Position numbers and translations under genes: made by a program. Below, in pieces: positions 49,444 through 58,029 of a stretch of 64,000 nucleotides of DNA. Positions within the stretch are counted from its first letter, which is position 1. Every line of letters begins with the position of its first letter. Under the pieces are notes generated by a model. The model worked only from the letters and a program-made list of their open reading frames with translations. It searched no databases and had not been told where the DNA came from. This stretch comes from CAZJRB01 sp964547995 (GTDB lineage: Bacteria > Planctomycetota > Planctomycetia > Pirellulales > Thermoguttaceae): the NCBI GenBank assembly GCA_964547995.1, contig CAZJRB010000007.1:1-64000 (forward strand). Direction: 5' to 3'.

Positions 49444-51216
49444 ATGATTTCACATCTATACCATTGGCAATACCTTGGCCGGCAGTGGCTGGCAGCACAG
49501 CGCCATCGGCTGGCTCACGGCAACGTGCCCGCGACTGCCGCAACGATTACTCAAGATCCTCGTCGGGTTTTAGTCGTGATTGCCGGATTGATCGGCGATT
49601 CGGTCATGTGTACGCCGGTCATCATGGAAGCGAGGCGGCTGTGGCCCGATGCCCATATCACGTTGCTTGGGCAAGAGCACAATTGCCAATTATTGTCTGC
49701 ATGCCCACTCATTGATGAGTACCGCGTGGCTGCGGCCCTGCCATTCACAACCCGCAACCGCAAGGAGATTCGCCGGCTGAGAAAGTGGTTGCAGGCCGGG
49801 CAGTTCGAGGTTGCCATTATTTGCCTGGGCGACCAGTTTGCCCCCCTGCTGGCCGATGCCGGCATCGCGTTACGGGTGGGGGGCCGAGGGAGCATTTTGG
49901 AACCCTGTTTAACACACACGTACGAAACCGGCAGTCCTCGGACGTGGGGACCGGGCGAACGCCTGGGCGCGTTGCGCGTGCTTGGGTGCGAGGTGGAGGA
50001 AGTGGCGCCCCGGCTCTGGGTATCCGACGCCGCGCAGGATCAAAGTTACCGACGGTTTCGGGAGTTGGGACTGCCTGAGGAGGCATCCTACGTCCTTGTC
50101 CATCCCTTTGGCAGTTCGCGACATCAATGGTGGCCGGTCGAGCGTGTCGTTCATCTTGCAGAACTCTTGTACTACCGGTACCAGTGGAAAACAGTCATTG
50201 TTGGTGGCACCGAGACCAGGGGCCAGGTTCGGAATCACACGTCGGAAAACGTGATCGATGCGACTGGGGCGCTTACCATTGGGGAGCTGCTCGGCGCCGT
50301 CGAAGGCGCGGAAATGGTGATTACCACGGATAGCGGCCCTTTCCACATCGCAGGCGCTTTGGGGCGTCCGCTGGTCGGATTGTTCCGGGCTCGCCGGCCG
50401 GAACACGCATCCCGATACCCGGGTACACGTGTCATATTCGGTCGCCATCCCCGGTGTGGGAATCACTGTTTCTGGAACCGCTGCGAATCCACCCCTTGCC
50501 GGCAAATGACTGCGATCGGCGTTACCGAGGTCATCGACGCAGTTCGTTCCGTTCGCCGGGTTGCCCTCCTAAAGCCGCGACCGTTGGTCGCGCCGAACAC
50601 TGGTGGCAACGGTTTTGGGCAAGGCTTGGCGCGACCAACGGTCGCGGCTTTCTGGGCAAATGGCGAAGTGATTTCCAAGCGGCCCCCCGGCGCGGCGACC
50701 GACCGGGAAATGTCGCCGGGGCACGCTTGCATCACGGACTGGGATGCTCTGTTGTCCCTTCGCGAGCAGTGGCGGCACGAGAGGAGAATCGTGGTCTGGA
50801 CGAATGGATGTTTCGATCTGTTGCACGTTGGGCACGTGCGGAGTCTGCAAGCCGCCAGGCGGCTGGGCGATCTGCTCGTCGTGGGCCTCAACGGCAACCG
50901 GTCGGTCCGCCGGCTCAAAGGCCCGGGAAAGCCCATCATCCCGCAACAAGAGCGCGCTGAGGTATTGGTTGCCCTCGACTGCGTCGACCATGTTGTTATT
51001 TTCGATGAACTCACTCCCGAGGTGTCCCTTTCGCGTCTGAAGCCGGACATCCACTGCAAGGGCGAGGATTACGCTCCACCCAACGGCAAGCCGATTCCAG
51101 AAACGAAGGTCGTGGAGTCCTACGGAGGCCGAATCGTCTTTCTGCCTCTCTACTCGTCCTCGTCGACAACAGGCATCGTTTGTCGAATCCGGAGCCAAGT
51201 GAGCGCCGGCACGTGA
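49444..51216 (+). CDS. Fusion of GT9 glycosyltransferase and HldE/RfaE-type cytidylyltransferase
   Basis: 590 residues. Residues about 40-365 form a heptosyltransferase-family GT9 domain: VLVVIAGLIGDSVMCTPVI, VLVHPFGSSRHQWWPVERV, and the nucleotide-binding TTDSGPFHIAGALGRPLVGLF. Residues about 445-585 match the C-terminal domain of HldE/RfaE: VVWTNGCFDLLHVGHVRSLQ with the HxGH site, RLKGPGKPIIPQQERAEVL, CKGEDY and STTGIVCRI. The kinase half of HldE is absent. The activity expected is heptose-1-phosphate activation (or a similar sugar phosphate) and transfer of the activated sugar. The linker around residues 376-403 is encoded by a perfect 24-base inverted repeat (50571-50651). I saw no separate gene in this window for the kinase, the phosphatase GmhB or GmhA. 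Confidence 0.88.
   Translation: MISHLYHWQYLGRQWLAAQRHRLAHGNVPATAATITQDPRRVLVVIAGLIGDSVMCTPVIMEARRLWPDAHITLLGQEHNCQLLSACPLIDEYRVAAALPFTTRNRKEIRRLRKWLQAGQFEVAIICLGDQFAPLLADAGIALRVGGRGSILEPCLTHTYETGSPRTWGPGERLGALRVLGCEVEEVAPRLWVSDAAQDQSYRRFRELGLPEEASYVLVHPFGSSRHQWWPVERVVHLAELLYYRYQWKTVIVGGTETRGQVRNHTSENVIDATGALTIGELLGAVEGAEMVITTDSGPFHIAGALGRPLVGLFRARRPEHASRYPGTRVIFGRHPRCGNHCFWNRCESTPCRQMTAIGVTEVIDAVRSVRRVALLKPRPLVAPNTGGNGFGQGLARPTVAAFWANGEVISKRPPGAATDREMSPGHACITDWDALLSLREQWRHERRIVVWTNGCFDLLHVGHVRSLQAARRLGDLLVVGLNGNRSVRRLKGPGKPIIPQQERAEVLVALDCVDHVVIFDELTPEVSLSRLKPDIHCKGEDYAPPNGKPIPETKVVESYGGRIVFLPLYSSSSTTGIVCRIRSQVSAGT
50571..50651. repeat. Perfect 24-bp inverted repeat inside a coding sequence
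   Basis: The left arm 50571-50594 (AAAGCCGCGACCGTTGG...) is exactly complementary to the right arm 50628-50651, with 33 bases between. Each arm contains a smaller GCGACC-gtt-GGTCGC hairpin. The element is 81 bases long, a multiple of three, and is open in the host reading frame. It occupies the linker between the GT9 and cytidylyltransferase domains. Confidence 0.9.
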
Positions 51217-51221
51217 ACGGC

Positions 51222-52451
51222 ATGACTGCGCAGATTCCCCGAAAGATTCGAGTGCTGCACTTTGCGGGCATTATCAACCGCCATGACTTCATCGATTCCG
51301 TTCTGTCGCGGCTTGACCGGTCCAGATTTGAGGTCTCGGCGATCACCTCAATCCCTCCGAGAAGAACCGGCGTTTACTCTTCAAACACAACCTATCCCAA
51401 CCGTGTGCTGGGTTTTCCCTTTTGCCGGAGCACGTTTCTGAGAACGGTAACGGCACTGGTTCGTGAAGTGCGGGAGTTCCGGCCCCATATTCTTCAGTCG
51501 CATCACTATACGGAAACACTCGCAGCAGCCATGGTCGTTCGCCGTTGCGGCATTCCCGGTTTCGTGATTGGTCACCACTATTCCGACCACATTTACGTTC
51601 TTGCGAAAGGGCTCAAGCGACAAGTCTACCTTGCAGGTGAGGCGTTCTGCAATCGTACGGCAAATCGTGTCGTCGTGCCGGCTGCGGACGTGGCAGAGCT
51701 GCTCACGGCGAGGCAGGGAGTCCCGGCAACAAAAGTGGCGGTGATCCCGTACGGTTTTGACTTCGGCGGGGTCCCGATACCGTCGCCCGAGGCGGTTGGC
51801 CGAATTCGGACGAAACACGACTTGCACGGCAAATTTGTAATCGTGACTTCCTGCAGGCTGAATCGTGAAAAAGGGCTGGACTATCTTCTTCGCGCGATCC
51901 CCAAGGTCAAGTCGCATCGTTCCGCTATTCGTGTGATGATGTTGGGCGACGGCCCCTACGCGAGTCGTCTACGGCATCTGAGCCGCGAGTTGGGCGTCGA
52001 GAATGCGGTCGAGTTTGTCGGCTGGCAAAACGATGCCATGGACTGGATCGCAGCCGCCGATGTCGTAGTTCAGCCTTCCCTCAGCGAGTCCTTCTGCCAG
52101 GTCTTGCTGGAGGCTGCGTTCTGTGGGAAGCCTGTGGTGATGACTCCCGTCGGAGCCGCGCCGGATTTCATCGGCCAAAACGAACGCGGTTGTCTCGTGC
52201 CGCCCGAAGACACGGACGCAATCGCCGAAGCGCTGATTCGGCTGATGAAGGATCGTCGGCGCGCACGTGAACTGGGATGCCGTGCGCAAAAATACCTGAA
52301 GGAACAAATGGGCGCCGGAACTTCGGCCAGGGCGTACATGGAGTTGTACGAGGCGGTGCTCTCGGAGGCATTGACAACGCGCTTGCGGCATCGCCGTATC
52401 CATCACTTAAATGAAGAGAAGAGTTCTACCGGCTGTGTCACGAGCACCTGA
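51222..52451 (+). CDS. Glycosyltransferase family 4
   Basis: 409 residues from the ATG at 51222; a GTG at 51213 overlapping the previous stop and a TTG at 51180 are alternatives. GT-B fold: N-terminal acceptor domain (IRVLHFAGIINRHDFIDSVL, HILQSHHYTETLAAA) and C-terminal GT4 nucleotide domain (VIVTSCRLNREKGLDYLLRA, MMLGDGPYASRLRHL, VEFVGWQND, and the retaining-enzyme E-x7-E site in PSLSESFCQVLLEAAFCGKPVV). It transfers a sugar from a nucleotide donor with retention of configuration. Its 3' end overlaps the next glycosyltransferase by 41 bases. Confidence 0.88.
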   Translation: MTAQIPRKIRVLHFAGIINRHDFIDSVLSRLDRSRFEVSAITSIPPRRTGVYSSNTTYPNRVLGFPFCRSTFLRTVTALVREVREFRPHILQSHHYTETLAAAMVVRRCGIPGFVIGHHYSDHIYVLAKGLKRQVYLAGEAFCNRTANRVVVPAADVAELLTARQGVPATKVAVIPYGFDFGGVPIPSPEAVGRIRTKHDLHGKFVIVTSCRLNREKGLDYLLRAIPKVKSHRSAIRVMMLGDGPYASRLRHLSRELGVENAVEFVGWQNDAMDWIAAADVVVQPSLSESFCQVLLEAAFCGKPVVMTPVGAAPDFIGQNERGCLVPPEDTDAIAEALIRLMKDRRRARELGCRAQKYLKEQMGAGTSARAYMELYEAVLSEALTTRLRHRRIHHLNEEKSSTGCVTST

Positions 52452-53352
52452 GATAAGCGTCGTTATTCCGACGTACAATTCCGCACATTCTCTGCCGGAC
52501 GCGATCGGTAGCGTGCGCGCCCAGCGATGGCCGAACCTGGAGATTCTTGTGGTCGATGATGGTTCCACGGATCGTACGGATCGCGTTCTGGCAGACTTGG
52601 CTGGTCCCGACATGCACGTCATCCGGCAACAGAACCACGGGCCGGCAGCGGCAAGGAACTCCGGCATCGCGGCCGCCTCCGGCGAGTGGATCGCGTTCTT
52701 GGACGCCGACGACCTTTGGCTGCCGGGGAAGCTCGAGCGGCAGTTCGACGCTATTCGTTGCACGCCCCACGTAGGATTCTGCTACAGTGATTCCCTCGTG
52801 CAGACTACAGACGGCCGAACGGAGAAGACCAAGTGCCGCCGTCCCAGGGAGGCGACATTTCTTGAACTTCTGTGGGGTAACATGATGTCCACTGCAACGG
52901 TCCTCGTGCGGCGCGACTGCTTTCAGGTTGTCGGCCACTTTGATCCCGAGTTGCGGACGGGAGAGGACTGGGATATGTGGCTCCGTCTCGCAACGTGTTT
53001 TGAGACTGTTTGGGTCCGGGAGCCACTTGCGTTGATCCGGAAGTCTTTGAAACCGAGGGATTCGGTAACGAAACTCTCGTGCGATTCGCTGGAACGCTGC
53101 GTGCTGCGCGTGCTGAGGCGCCTTTTCAGCTCCGCTGAAGTGCGGCAGCGGCATCCGGAGGTGGCTGTACGGCGACGTCGGACCCTTGCGTGGCACTACT
53201 CAGTCCTGGCAAAATCCTACTTGGGTCGGCGTCTGTGGTCCGACTACATCCGGTTGACGGCGTTTTCCGTCTCCTCGCACCCGTTGGGCCTCTGCTACAC
53301 GGCACCAACACGTTATCTGCCTCAGAAGTGGCTGCCATCCTTACACGTGTAG
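52411..53352 (+). CDS. Glycosyltransferase family 2
   Basis: 313 residues. GT-A signatures: EISVVIPTYNSAHSLPDAI, ILVVDDGSTDRTDRVL, NHGPAAARNSGIAAASGEW, and IAFLDADDLWLPGKL containing the DAD metal site near residue 97. WGNMMSTATVLVRRDCF and RTGEDWDMWLRLA contain the acidic ED residue expected of the catalytic base region. An inverting transferase acting on the lipid-linked glycan is expected; the donor is unknown. It overlaps the upstream GT4 gene by 41 bases and is followed 22 bases later by the aminotransferase. Confidence 0.88.
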   Translation: MKRRVLPAVSRAPEISVVIPTYNSAHSLPDAIGSVRAQRWPNLEILVVDDGSTDRTDRVLADLAGPDMHVIRQQNHGPAAARNSGIAAASGEWIAFLDADDLWLPGKLERQFDAIRCTPHVGFCYSDSLVQTTDGRTEKTKCRRPREATFLELLWGNMMSTATVLVRRDCFQVVGHFDPELRTGEDWDMWLRLATCFETVWVREPLALIRKSLKPRDSVTKLSCDSLERCVLRVLRRLFSSAEVRQRHPEVAVRRRRTLAWHYSVLAKSYLGRRLWSDYIRLTAFSVSSHPLGLCYTAPTRYLPQKWLPSLHV

Positions 53353-53374
53353 GAATTTCCAACAGGAACTCGGA

Positions 53375-54625
53375 ATGATTGTTTCTGCCGACAGCGCGCT
53401 GGCCATACTCGGCGGTGTGCCGTGCTTCGAAGAACCGCTACACGTAGGGCGGCCGAATTTGGGAGATCGGGCGTCGCTGCTACGCAGGATTACCAAAATG
53501 CTTGACCGGAACTGGCTCACAAACGACGGGCCGTTTGTGCGCAAGTTTGAACGTCGCGTGGCCGAGCTGCTGGGTGTCGAGCACTGCGTGGCCATGTGCA
53601 ATGCGACGGTCGCCCTCGAAATTGCCATTCGTGCGTTGGGGCTCAATGGTGAGGTGATTGTACCTTCCTTCACGTTCGTGGCTACGGCTCACGCTCTACA
53701 ATGGCAGGAGATCACCCCCGTTTTCTGTGACATCAATCCGGCAACACACGTGATAGATCCTGCTTGTGTGGAGCAGCTCATAACACCGCGCACCACGGGC
53801 ATTATCGGCGTGCACCTGTGGGGGCATCCTTGCCCCACCGACCGGTTGAGCGACATTGCAAAGCGACATCGTCTCAAGCTTCTTTTCGACGCAGCCCATG
53901 CGATCGGCTGTTCCTACCGTGGCCGCATGATCGGCGGGTTCGGCGAAGCGGAAGTCTTCAGCTTCCACGCGACGAAGTTGGTCCATTGTTTCGAGGGCGG
54001 GTCGGTGGTCACGAACAACGCCGTTCTGGCTGAGAAGATGCGGCTGATGCGCAATTTCGGCTTTTCCGGACACGACAACGTGGTTTACCTGGGCACGAAC
54101 GGAAAGATGACCGAGGTATCGGCCGCGATGGGCTTGACGTCGCTGGAGTCGATGCAGAACACCATCGCCTCGAACCTCCGAAACTATCGTACGTACCGAA
54201 AGCAACTGGCCGGTGTCCCGGGTCTGCGCCTCATTACGCACGACGAGAGCGAATCCTGCAATTACCAGTACATCTTGGTTGACGTCGACGCGGCCGAAGC
54301 GGGACTCACCCGGGATGAGTTGATGAAAGTTTTGTGGGCTGAAAACGTGCGGGCACGCCGATACTTCTACCCGGGATGCCACCGTATGGAGCCGTACCGT
54401 TCGTATTATCCGCATTCGCAACTGTTGCTCCCGAACACAGAGTATGTGGCACAGCGCGTGTTGGTCTTGCCAACGGGAACAAGCGTTGAAGAGGAGGAGG
54501 TTGAGCAAGTCTGCTCGATCCTTCGTTTGGCCGTCGAGAACGCAGATGCCGTTGCCGCTCATGTGCGGCATCGAATTGCGCCGGCCCGGTTTGAAGCCGT
54601 TGACTTCCCCTGTGAGGTCCTGTGA
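53375..54625 (+). CDS. DegT/DnrJ/EryC1/StrS-family sugar aminotransferase
   Basis: 416 residues. PLP-dependent fold type I: CNATVALEIAIRALGL (phosphate-binding strand and loop), VIVPSFTFVATAHAL, LFDAAHAIGC with the PLP-pyridine Asp, and FHATKLVHCFEGG carrying the Schiff-base lysine, Lys201. Enzymes of this family aminate keto-sugar nucleotides (for example dTDP-3-keto or 4-keto-6-deoxyhexoses) using glutamate, or act as sugar dehydratases when the Lys is lost; here it is kept. The keto-sugar would have to come from a dehydratase such as the epimerase/dehydratase encoded at 40068 or from outside the window. The product is an amino sugar for the glycan. Confidence 0.9.
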   Translation: MIVSADSALAILGGVPCFEEPLHVGRPNLGDRASLLRRITKMLDRNWLTNDGPFVRKFERRVAELLGVEHCVAMCNATVALEIAIRALGLNGEVIVPSFTFVATAHALQWQEITPVFCDINPATHVIDPACVEQLITPRTTGIIGVHLWGHPCPTDRLSDIAKRHRLKLLFDAAHAIGCSYRGRMIGGFGEAEVFSFHATKLVHCFEGGSVVTNNAVLAEKMRLMRNFGFSGHDNVVYLGTNGKMTEVSAAMGLTSLESMQNTIASNLRNYRTYRKQLAGVPGLRLITHDESESCNYQYILVDVDAAEAGLTRDELMKVLWAENVRARRYFYPGCHRMEPYRSYYPHSQLLLPNTEYVAQRVLVLPTGTSVEEEEVEQVCSILRLAVENADAVAAHVRHRIAPARFEAVDFPCEVL

Positions 54626-54722
54626 CGAAGGATCATCCGTCGTGCGATCAGGTGTCGAGCATGTTTGGTTTTTTGAGAACGCGCAAAACCCGGATCCTGT
54701 TGCCCCTAAAGCTTAAGATGAG

Positions 54723-55745
54723 ATGAGATGTTTCATGGGGAGCCGGCCGTCTGTGAGTGTGGTCATCACGACCTTCAACCAAGTCGAGTTTCTGAAAGCC
54801 GCCATCGAGAGCGTTCTTGGGCAGACGTTGTTGCCCCAGGAGTTGATTGTCATCGACGATGCGTCGACCGACGCGACTCCGGAGGTCATGGAAGATTTTG
54901 CCCGACAGAACGTTTGCGTGCGGTACGTGCGTCTGCCCGACAACCGCGGTATGCAGTTTACCGCGCAATACGGGCTCAAACAGGCGCGTGGAACCCATGT
55001 CGCGTACCTCAACCATGACGACGTCTGGCTGCCTCGCCATCTTGAGGTGCTCGTGGGGGCGTTGGAGAGACACTCCGGGAACGTGATGGCGTTTGGGAGG
55101 TACCGTGTGATCGACGAACGAAGCCGGGTGCTCGTGAAGGAAGTGCGGGAACCGCTCCCGTCATCGAGCATGCTGGAGTCGCTCCTGCTCAAGCGTATTA
55201 TTGTGCAGGCTCCGCGCGCAGTCTACCGGCGCCAGGCAGCTCTGGACGTCGGTGGGATTACGCATTGGACAGGCGACTGGGTGCTGAATTGCCTGCTCGC
55301 AGCACGCTACCCGAACGGAATCGTTCAGGTCCCGGAGTGTACTATCGCATTCCGCATGCACAGCGAGCAGAGCTACACGCGAACGGAGGAGCTCCGGGCC
55401 GCTCTGCTGGAAGCGTCCGACTACATTTGCGACCGGCTATCGCCGGCACAGCAGATGTTGCGTCCGCGGGTTAAGGCGATCTGTCACCTGCACTCGGCAA
55501 TTGCCTTTTGGCAGTCGGGCAAGTGGGTCCAAGCGTGGCGATGCCTCTGCACAGCCTTGGCGACCGATCCGCTTTGCGCGACCACAAGCGACTTCCGGGC
55601 GGCAGCACCACGCACCATGATCCCCCCGTTGGCCGGGTGCCTTGTGCGACGCATGAAGCGGACGATCCAGCTATGGAAGAACGGTTGGAAACAAGACAGG
55701 AACGGGGCGTTGTACAAGCACCAACAACATCAATTCGCAAAGTGA
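54723..55745 (+). CDS. Glycosyltransferase family 2
   Basis: 340 residues; the ATG at 54723 is used, with an ATG at 54735 as an alternative. Signatures: SVSVVITTFNQVEFLKAAIESVL, LIVIDDASTDATPEVM, NRGMQFTAQYGLKQARG, and AYLNHDDVWLPRHL with HDD at the usual DxD position (about residue 97-100). ITHWTGDWVLNCLLAARYP marks the acceptor region. The last 80 residues are helical and basic, perhaps membrane-associated. It is separated from the aminotransferase gene by 97 bases with no recognisable feature. Confidence 0.87.
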   Translation: MRCFMGSRPSVSVVITTFNQVEFLKAAIESVLGQTLLPQELIVIDDASTDATPEVMEDFARQNVCVRYVRLPDNRGMQFTAQYGLKQARGTHVAYLNHDDVWLPRHLEVLVGALERHSGNVMAFGRYRVIDERSRVLVKEVREPLPSSSMLESLLLKRIIVQAPRAVYRRQAALDVGGITHWTGDWVLNCLLAARYPNGIVQVPECTIAFRMHSEQSYTRTEELRAALLEASDYICDRLSPAQQMLRPRVKAICHLHSAIAFWQSGKWVQAWRCLCTALATDPLCATTSDFRAAAPRTMIPPLAGCLVRRMKRTIQLWKNGWKQDRNGALYKHQQHQFAK

Positions 55746-55849
55746 TTTGGTGCAGGAGCCTCGTGCGTCCGTGTGCCGTGACGTTTTTCACCGTGCGACG
55801 GACCTTCCGACGCAGGCGCAGCAATTGTGATGTGGGGAGCAAAACCTAA

Positions 55850-56785
55850 GTGCAGCAGCATGTAATGTCAAGTCGGGCGGTTTCGCCGTCCCAAGGCCAA
55901 ATCGCAGCTCGGAGAGCGAGATGTCCGCTTTGTGATGGTGCCGGAGCACGGGACTCGTGGATCGACGCAGTTGTCTACGCAGGCCGGACATACCGTTACC
56001 TTTGTTGCGAGGCATGTAGATCGCTCTTCTGTGACCCCATGCCTGATGACGAAGTGTTGGCCGGGATGTATGGCCTGGACTACTATGACGACGATTGCGG
56101 CGTTTCGAATACCGCGGATCCCAAGGAGCCGCAGCGAGTTATCGACTACCTTAGATCGAGGAAACCGGGCTGTTTTCTCGATTACGGGTGCGGCGCCGGA
56201 TTACTGCTGGAGAAGGCCGCGGAACTCGGATGGGAATCCATCGGCGTGGAATTCGCCCCGGATGTTGTAGAACGCGTGGCCCGAAAGACGCGCTGTAGGG
56301 TTGTGAGTGCTGCGGAACTCGAATCGGCCGACTTGCCGTTGGCTGATGTGCTGCACTTGGGGGACGTGATCGAGCACTTGACCGATACGACCCGCCAAAT
56401 GCGGGCCATACTCGCGCTCCTTAGGGCGAACGGTACTCTTATGGCGCAGGGACCGCTCGAGGCGAATCCAACATTCTTCACACTGATGCTCCGACTTGTC
56501 CGGTCGCTCAAGCCGTCGCGCCCTGTAGAAATGGCGCCCTATCACGTACATTTGGCCACGGCCGACGGTCAGCGGCGTTTGTTTCAGCGTTTTGGCCTGG
56601 ATGAGCAGGAATATAGGATCCGAGAAGTGGCCTGGCCGGCACCGAACCATCTGACCTTAGGGGATCTCGTTCGCGCGCGTCCCGTTGCGCTCTTCACGGT
56701 GCGACGGTTCTCGCAGGCCATCTCGGCAATTCGCCCCGGTCGATGGGGGAATCGTTACTTCTACGTGGGGCTGCACCGGAATTGA
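55850..56785 (+). CDS. SAM-dependent methyltransferase with N-terminal zinc ribbon
   Basis: 311 residues from a GTG at 55850 with GGGGAG ten bases upstream; an ATG five codons later is an alternative. A zinc-ribbon-like N-terminus (Cys25-x2-Cys28 in CPLCDG; Cys52, Cys53, Cys56 and Cys61 in LCCEACRSLFC) is followed by a Methyltransf_23-type domain: CFLDYGCGAGLLLEKAAELG (SAM loop), GVEFAPDVV, and LPLADVLHLGDVIEHLTD. Proteins of this layout are common in surface-polysaccharide loci and modify sugars or lipid intermediates. Its end overlaps the next glycosyltransferase frame by up to 43 bases. Confidence 0.87.
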   Translation: MQQHVMSSRAVSPSQGQIAARRARCPLCDGAGARDSWIDAVVYAGRTYRYLCCEACRSLFCDPMPDDEVLAGMYGLDYYDDDCGVSNTADPKEPQRVIDYLRSRKPGCFLDYGCGAGLLLEKAAELGWESIGVEFAPDVVERVARKTRCRVVSAAELESADLPLADVLHLGDVIEHLTDTTRQMRAILALLRANGTLMAQGPLEANPTFFTLMLRLVRSLKPSRPVEMAPYHVHLATADGQRRLFQRFGLDEQEYRIREVAWPAPNHLTLGDLVRARPVALFTVRRFSQAISAIRPGRWGNRYFYVGLHRN

Positions 56786-58029
56786 TCCGCCGACGCACCA
56801 AAACGACGTCGCTATATATTTGCTACCAGAGCATACGAGATCCGCTCACGCAGACGCAGGTCGTGGCATACCTCCAAGGTCTTGCACTGGCCGGATACGG
56901 TATCGTGCTATTGACGTTTGAAACCCAACCAATGAGCAAGGAAGACGAAACTCGATGGCGAACTCTGCTGGCCTGCCAGGGCATCGTCTGGTATTGGCTG
57001 CGCTACCACAAACATCCCACGGTATCCGCCACCGGTTGGGATATTTGTTCCGGGATCGCCATGGGCGCGCGTTTGATCCGGCGGCACAATGTGCAACTTG
57101 TACACGCCCGCGCCCACGTTCCGGGCATGATGGGACTGGCTCTGAAGCATCTGACACGAGTGAAAATGTTGTTCGATGTGCGGGGGCTCATGGCCGAAGA
57201 ATTTGCCGACGCGGGCATGTGGCGTCCAAACGGCCCGCTATTTCGGCTTACAAAAGGGGCAGAACGTTTTTTGGTCAAAGCAGCGGATGGAATCGTCGTC
57301 CTCAACAACAGGACAAAACTGCTGTTTGAGCGATGGTATGCTACGGAACTCAAGAGCACGCCGGTTGAAGTCATTCCCTGCTGCGTGAGCACAAAACACA
57401 CACGGCCCTTCATGCGTCGAGGAGAAGCTCGGCGCGGTCGGCGTAGCAGGATCACTTTCGTCTACGTTGGAAAACTCGGCGGATGGTATCCTGTCGAAGA
57501 CATCGTCTCCCTGGTGGCCGAAGCGAGAAGATCCTTTCCGGATTTACGGTTCCAGGTGTGGAGTCAGAGCAATACGTCACAACTGACCGAATGCGCAGCC
57601 CGAGCAGGTCTGGCGGATTGTGTGACGGTCGGCAAGATCGCACCCCGGCGTCTCCTCGAGCGCCTTCAGCAAGCCGATGTCGCCTTGGCGCTGTACCGGC
57701 GGGACCGATCAGCCGCAGCATGTTCACCGACAAAGATCGGCGAGTATTTGGCTGCCGGGCTGCCTGTGGTCTGCTCGGCAGGCATCGGGGACATGGACAC
57801 CCTGCTAGCCGGATCCGTGGGAAACGGCAGCCGGCCCGTTGGGGTGTTGCTATCGGATCACACGCCTGCTGCGTACAAAGGCACGATCTCCGAGTTGGCA
57901 CGTCTCGTGGAAGACCCCGCCATTTCGCTTCGTTGCCATGACTTCGCCAAGCAGCACTTTGACATGGAAACCGTGGGGTGGCAACAGTACCGCAAGCTCT
58001 ATCAGGAGTTGCTCGGGTTTCCGCAGTGA
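56743..58029 (+). CDS. Glycosyltransferase family 4
   Basis: 428 residues from the ATG at 56743; a TTG at 56782 that overlaps the previous stop codon is an equally good start and would give 415. GT-B fold: SLYICYQSIRDPLTQTQVVAYL at the N-terminus, LVHARAHVPGMMGLAL, MLFDVRGLMAEEFADAG, then the GT4 nucleotide domain (ITFVYVGKLGGWYPVEDIV, VTVGKIAPRRLLERLQQADVALA, KIGEYLAAGLPVVCS). An E-x7-E variant lies in that last region. It is expected to add a sugar with retention of configuration. It is followed by a membrane protein whose start overlaps its stop. Confidence 0.85.
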   Translation: MGESLLLRGAAPELIRRRTKTTSLYICYQSIRDPLTQTQVVAYLQGLALAGYGIVLLTFETQPMSKEDETRWRTLLACQGIVWYWLRYHKHPTVSATGWDICSGIAMGARLIRRHNVQLVHARAHVPGMMGLALKHLTRVKMLFDVRGLMAEEFADAGMWRPNGPLFRLTKGAERFLVKAADGIVVLNNRTKLLFERWYATELKSTPVEVIPCCVSTKHTRPFMRRGEARRGRRSRITFVYVGKLGGWYPVEDIVSLVAEARRSFPDLRFQVWSQSNTSQLTECAARAGLADCVTVGKIAPRRLLERLQQADVALALYRRDRSAAACSPTKIGEYLAAGLPVVCSAGIGDMDTLLAGSVGNGSRPVGVLLSDHTPAAYKGTISELARLVEDPAISLRCHDFAKQHFDMETVGWQQYRKLYQELLGFPQ

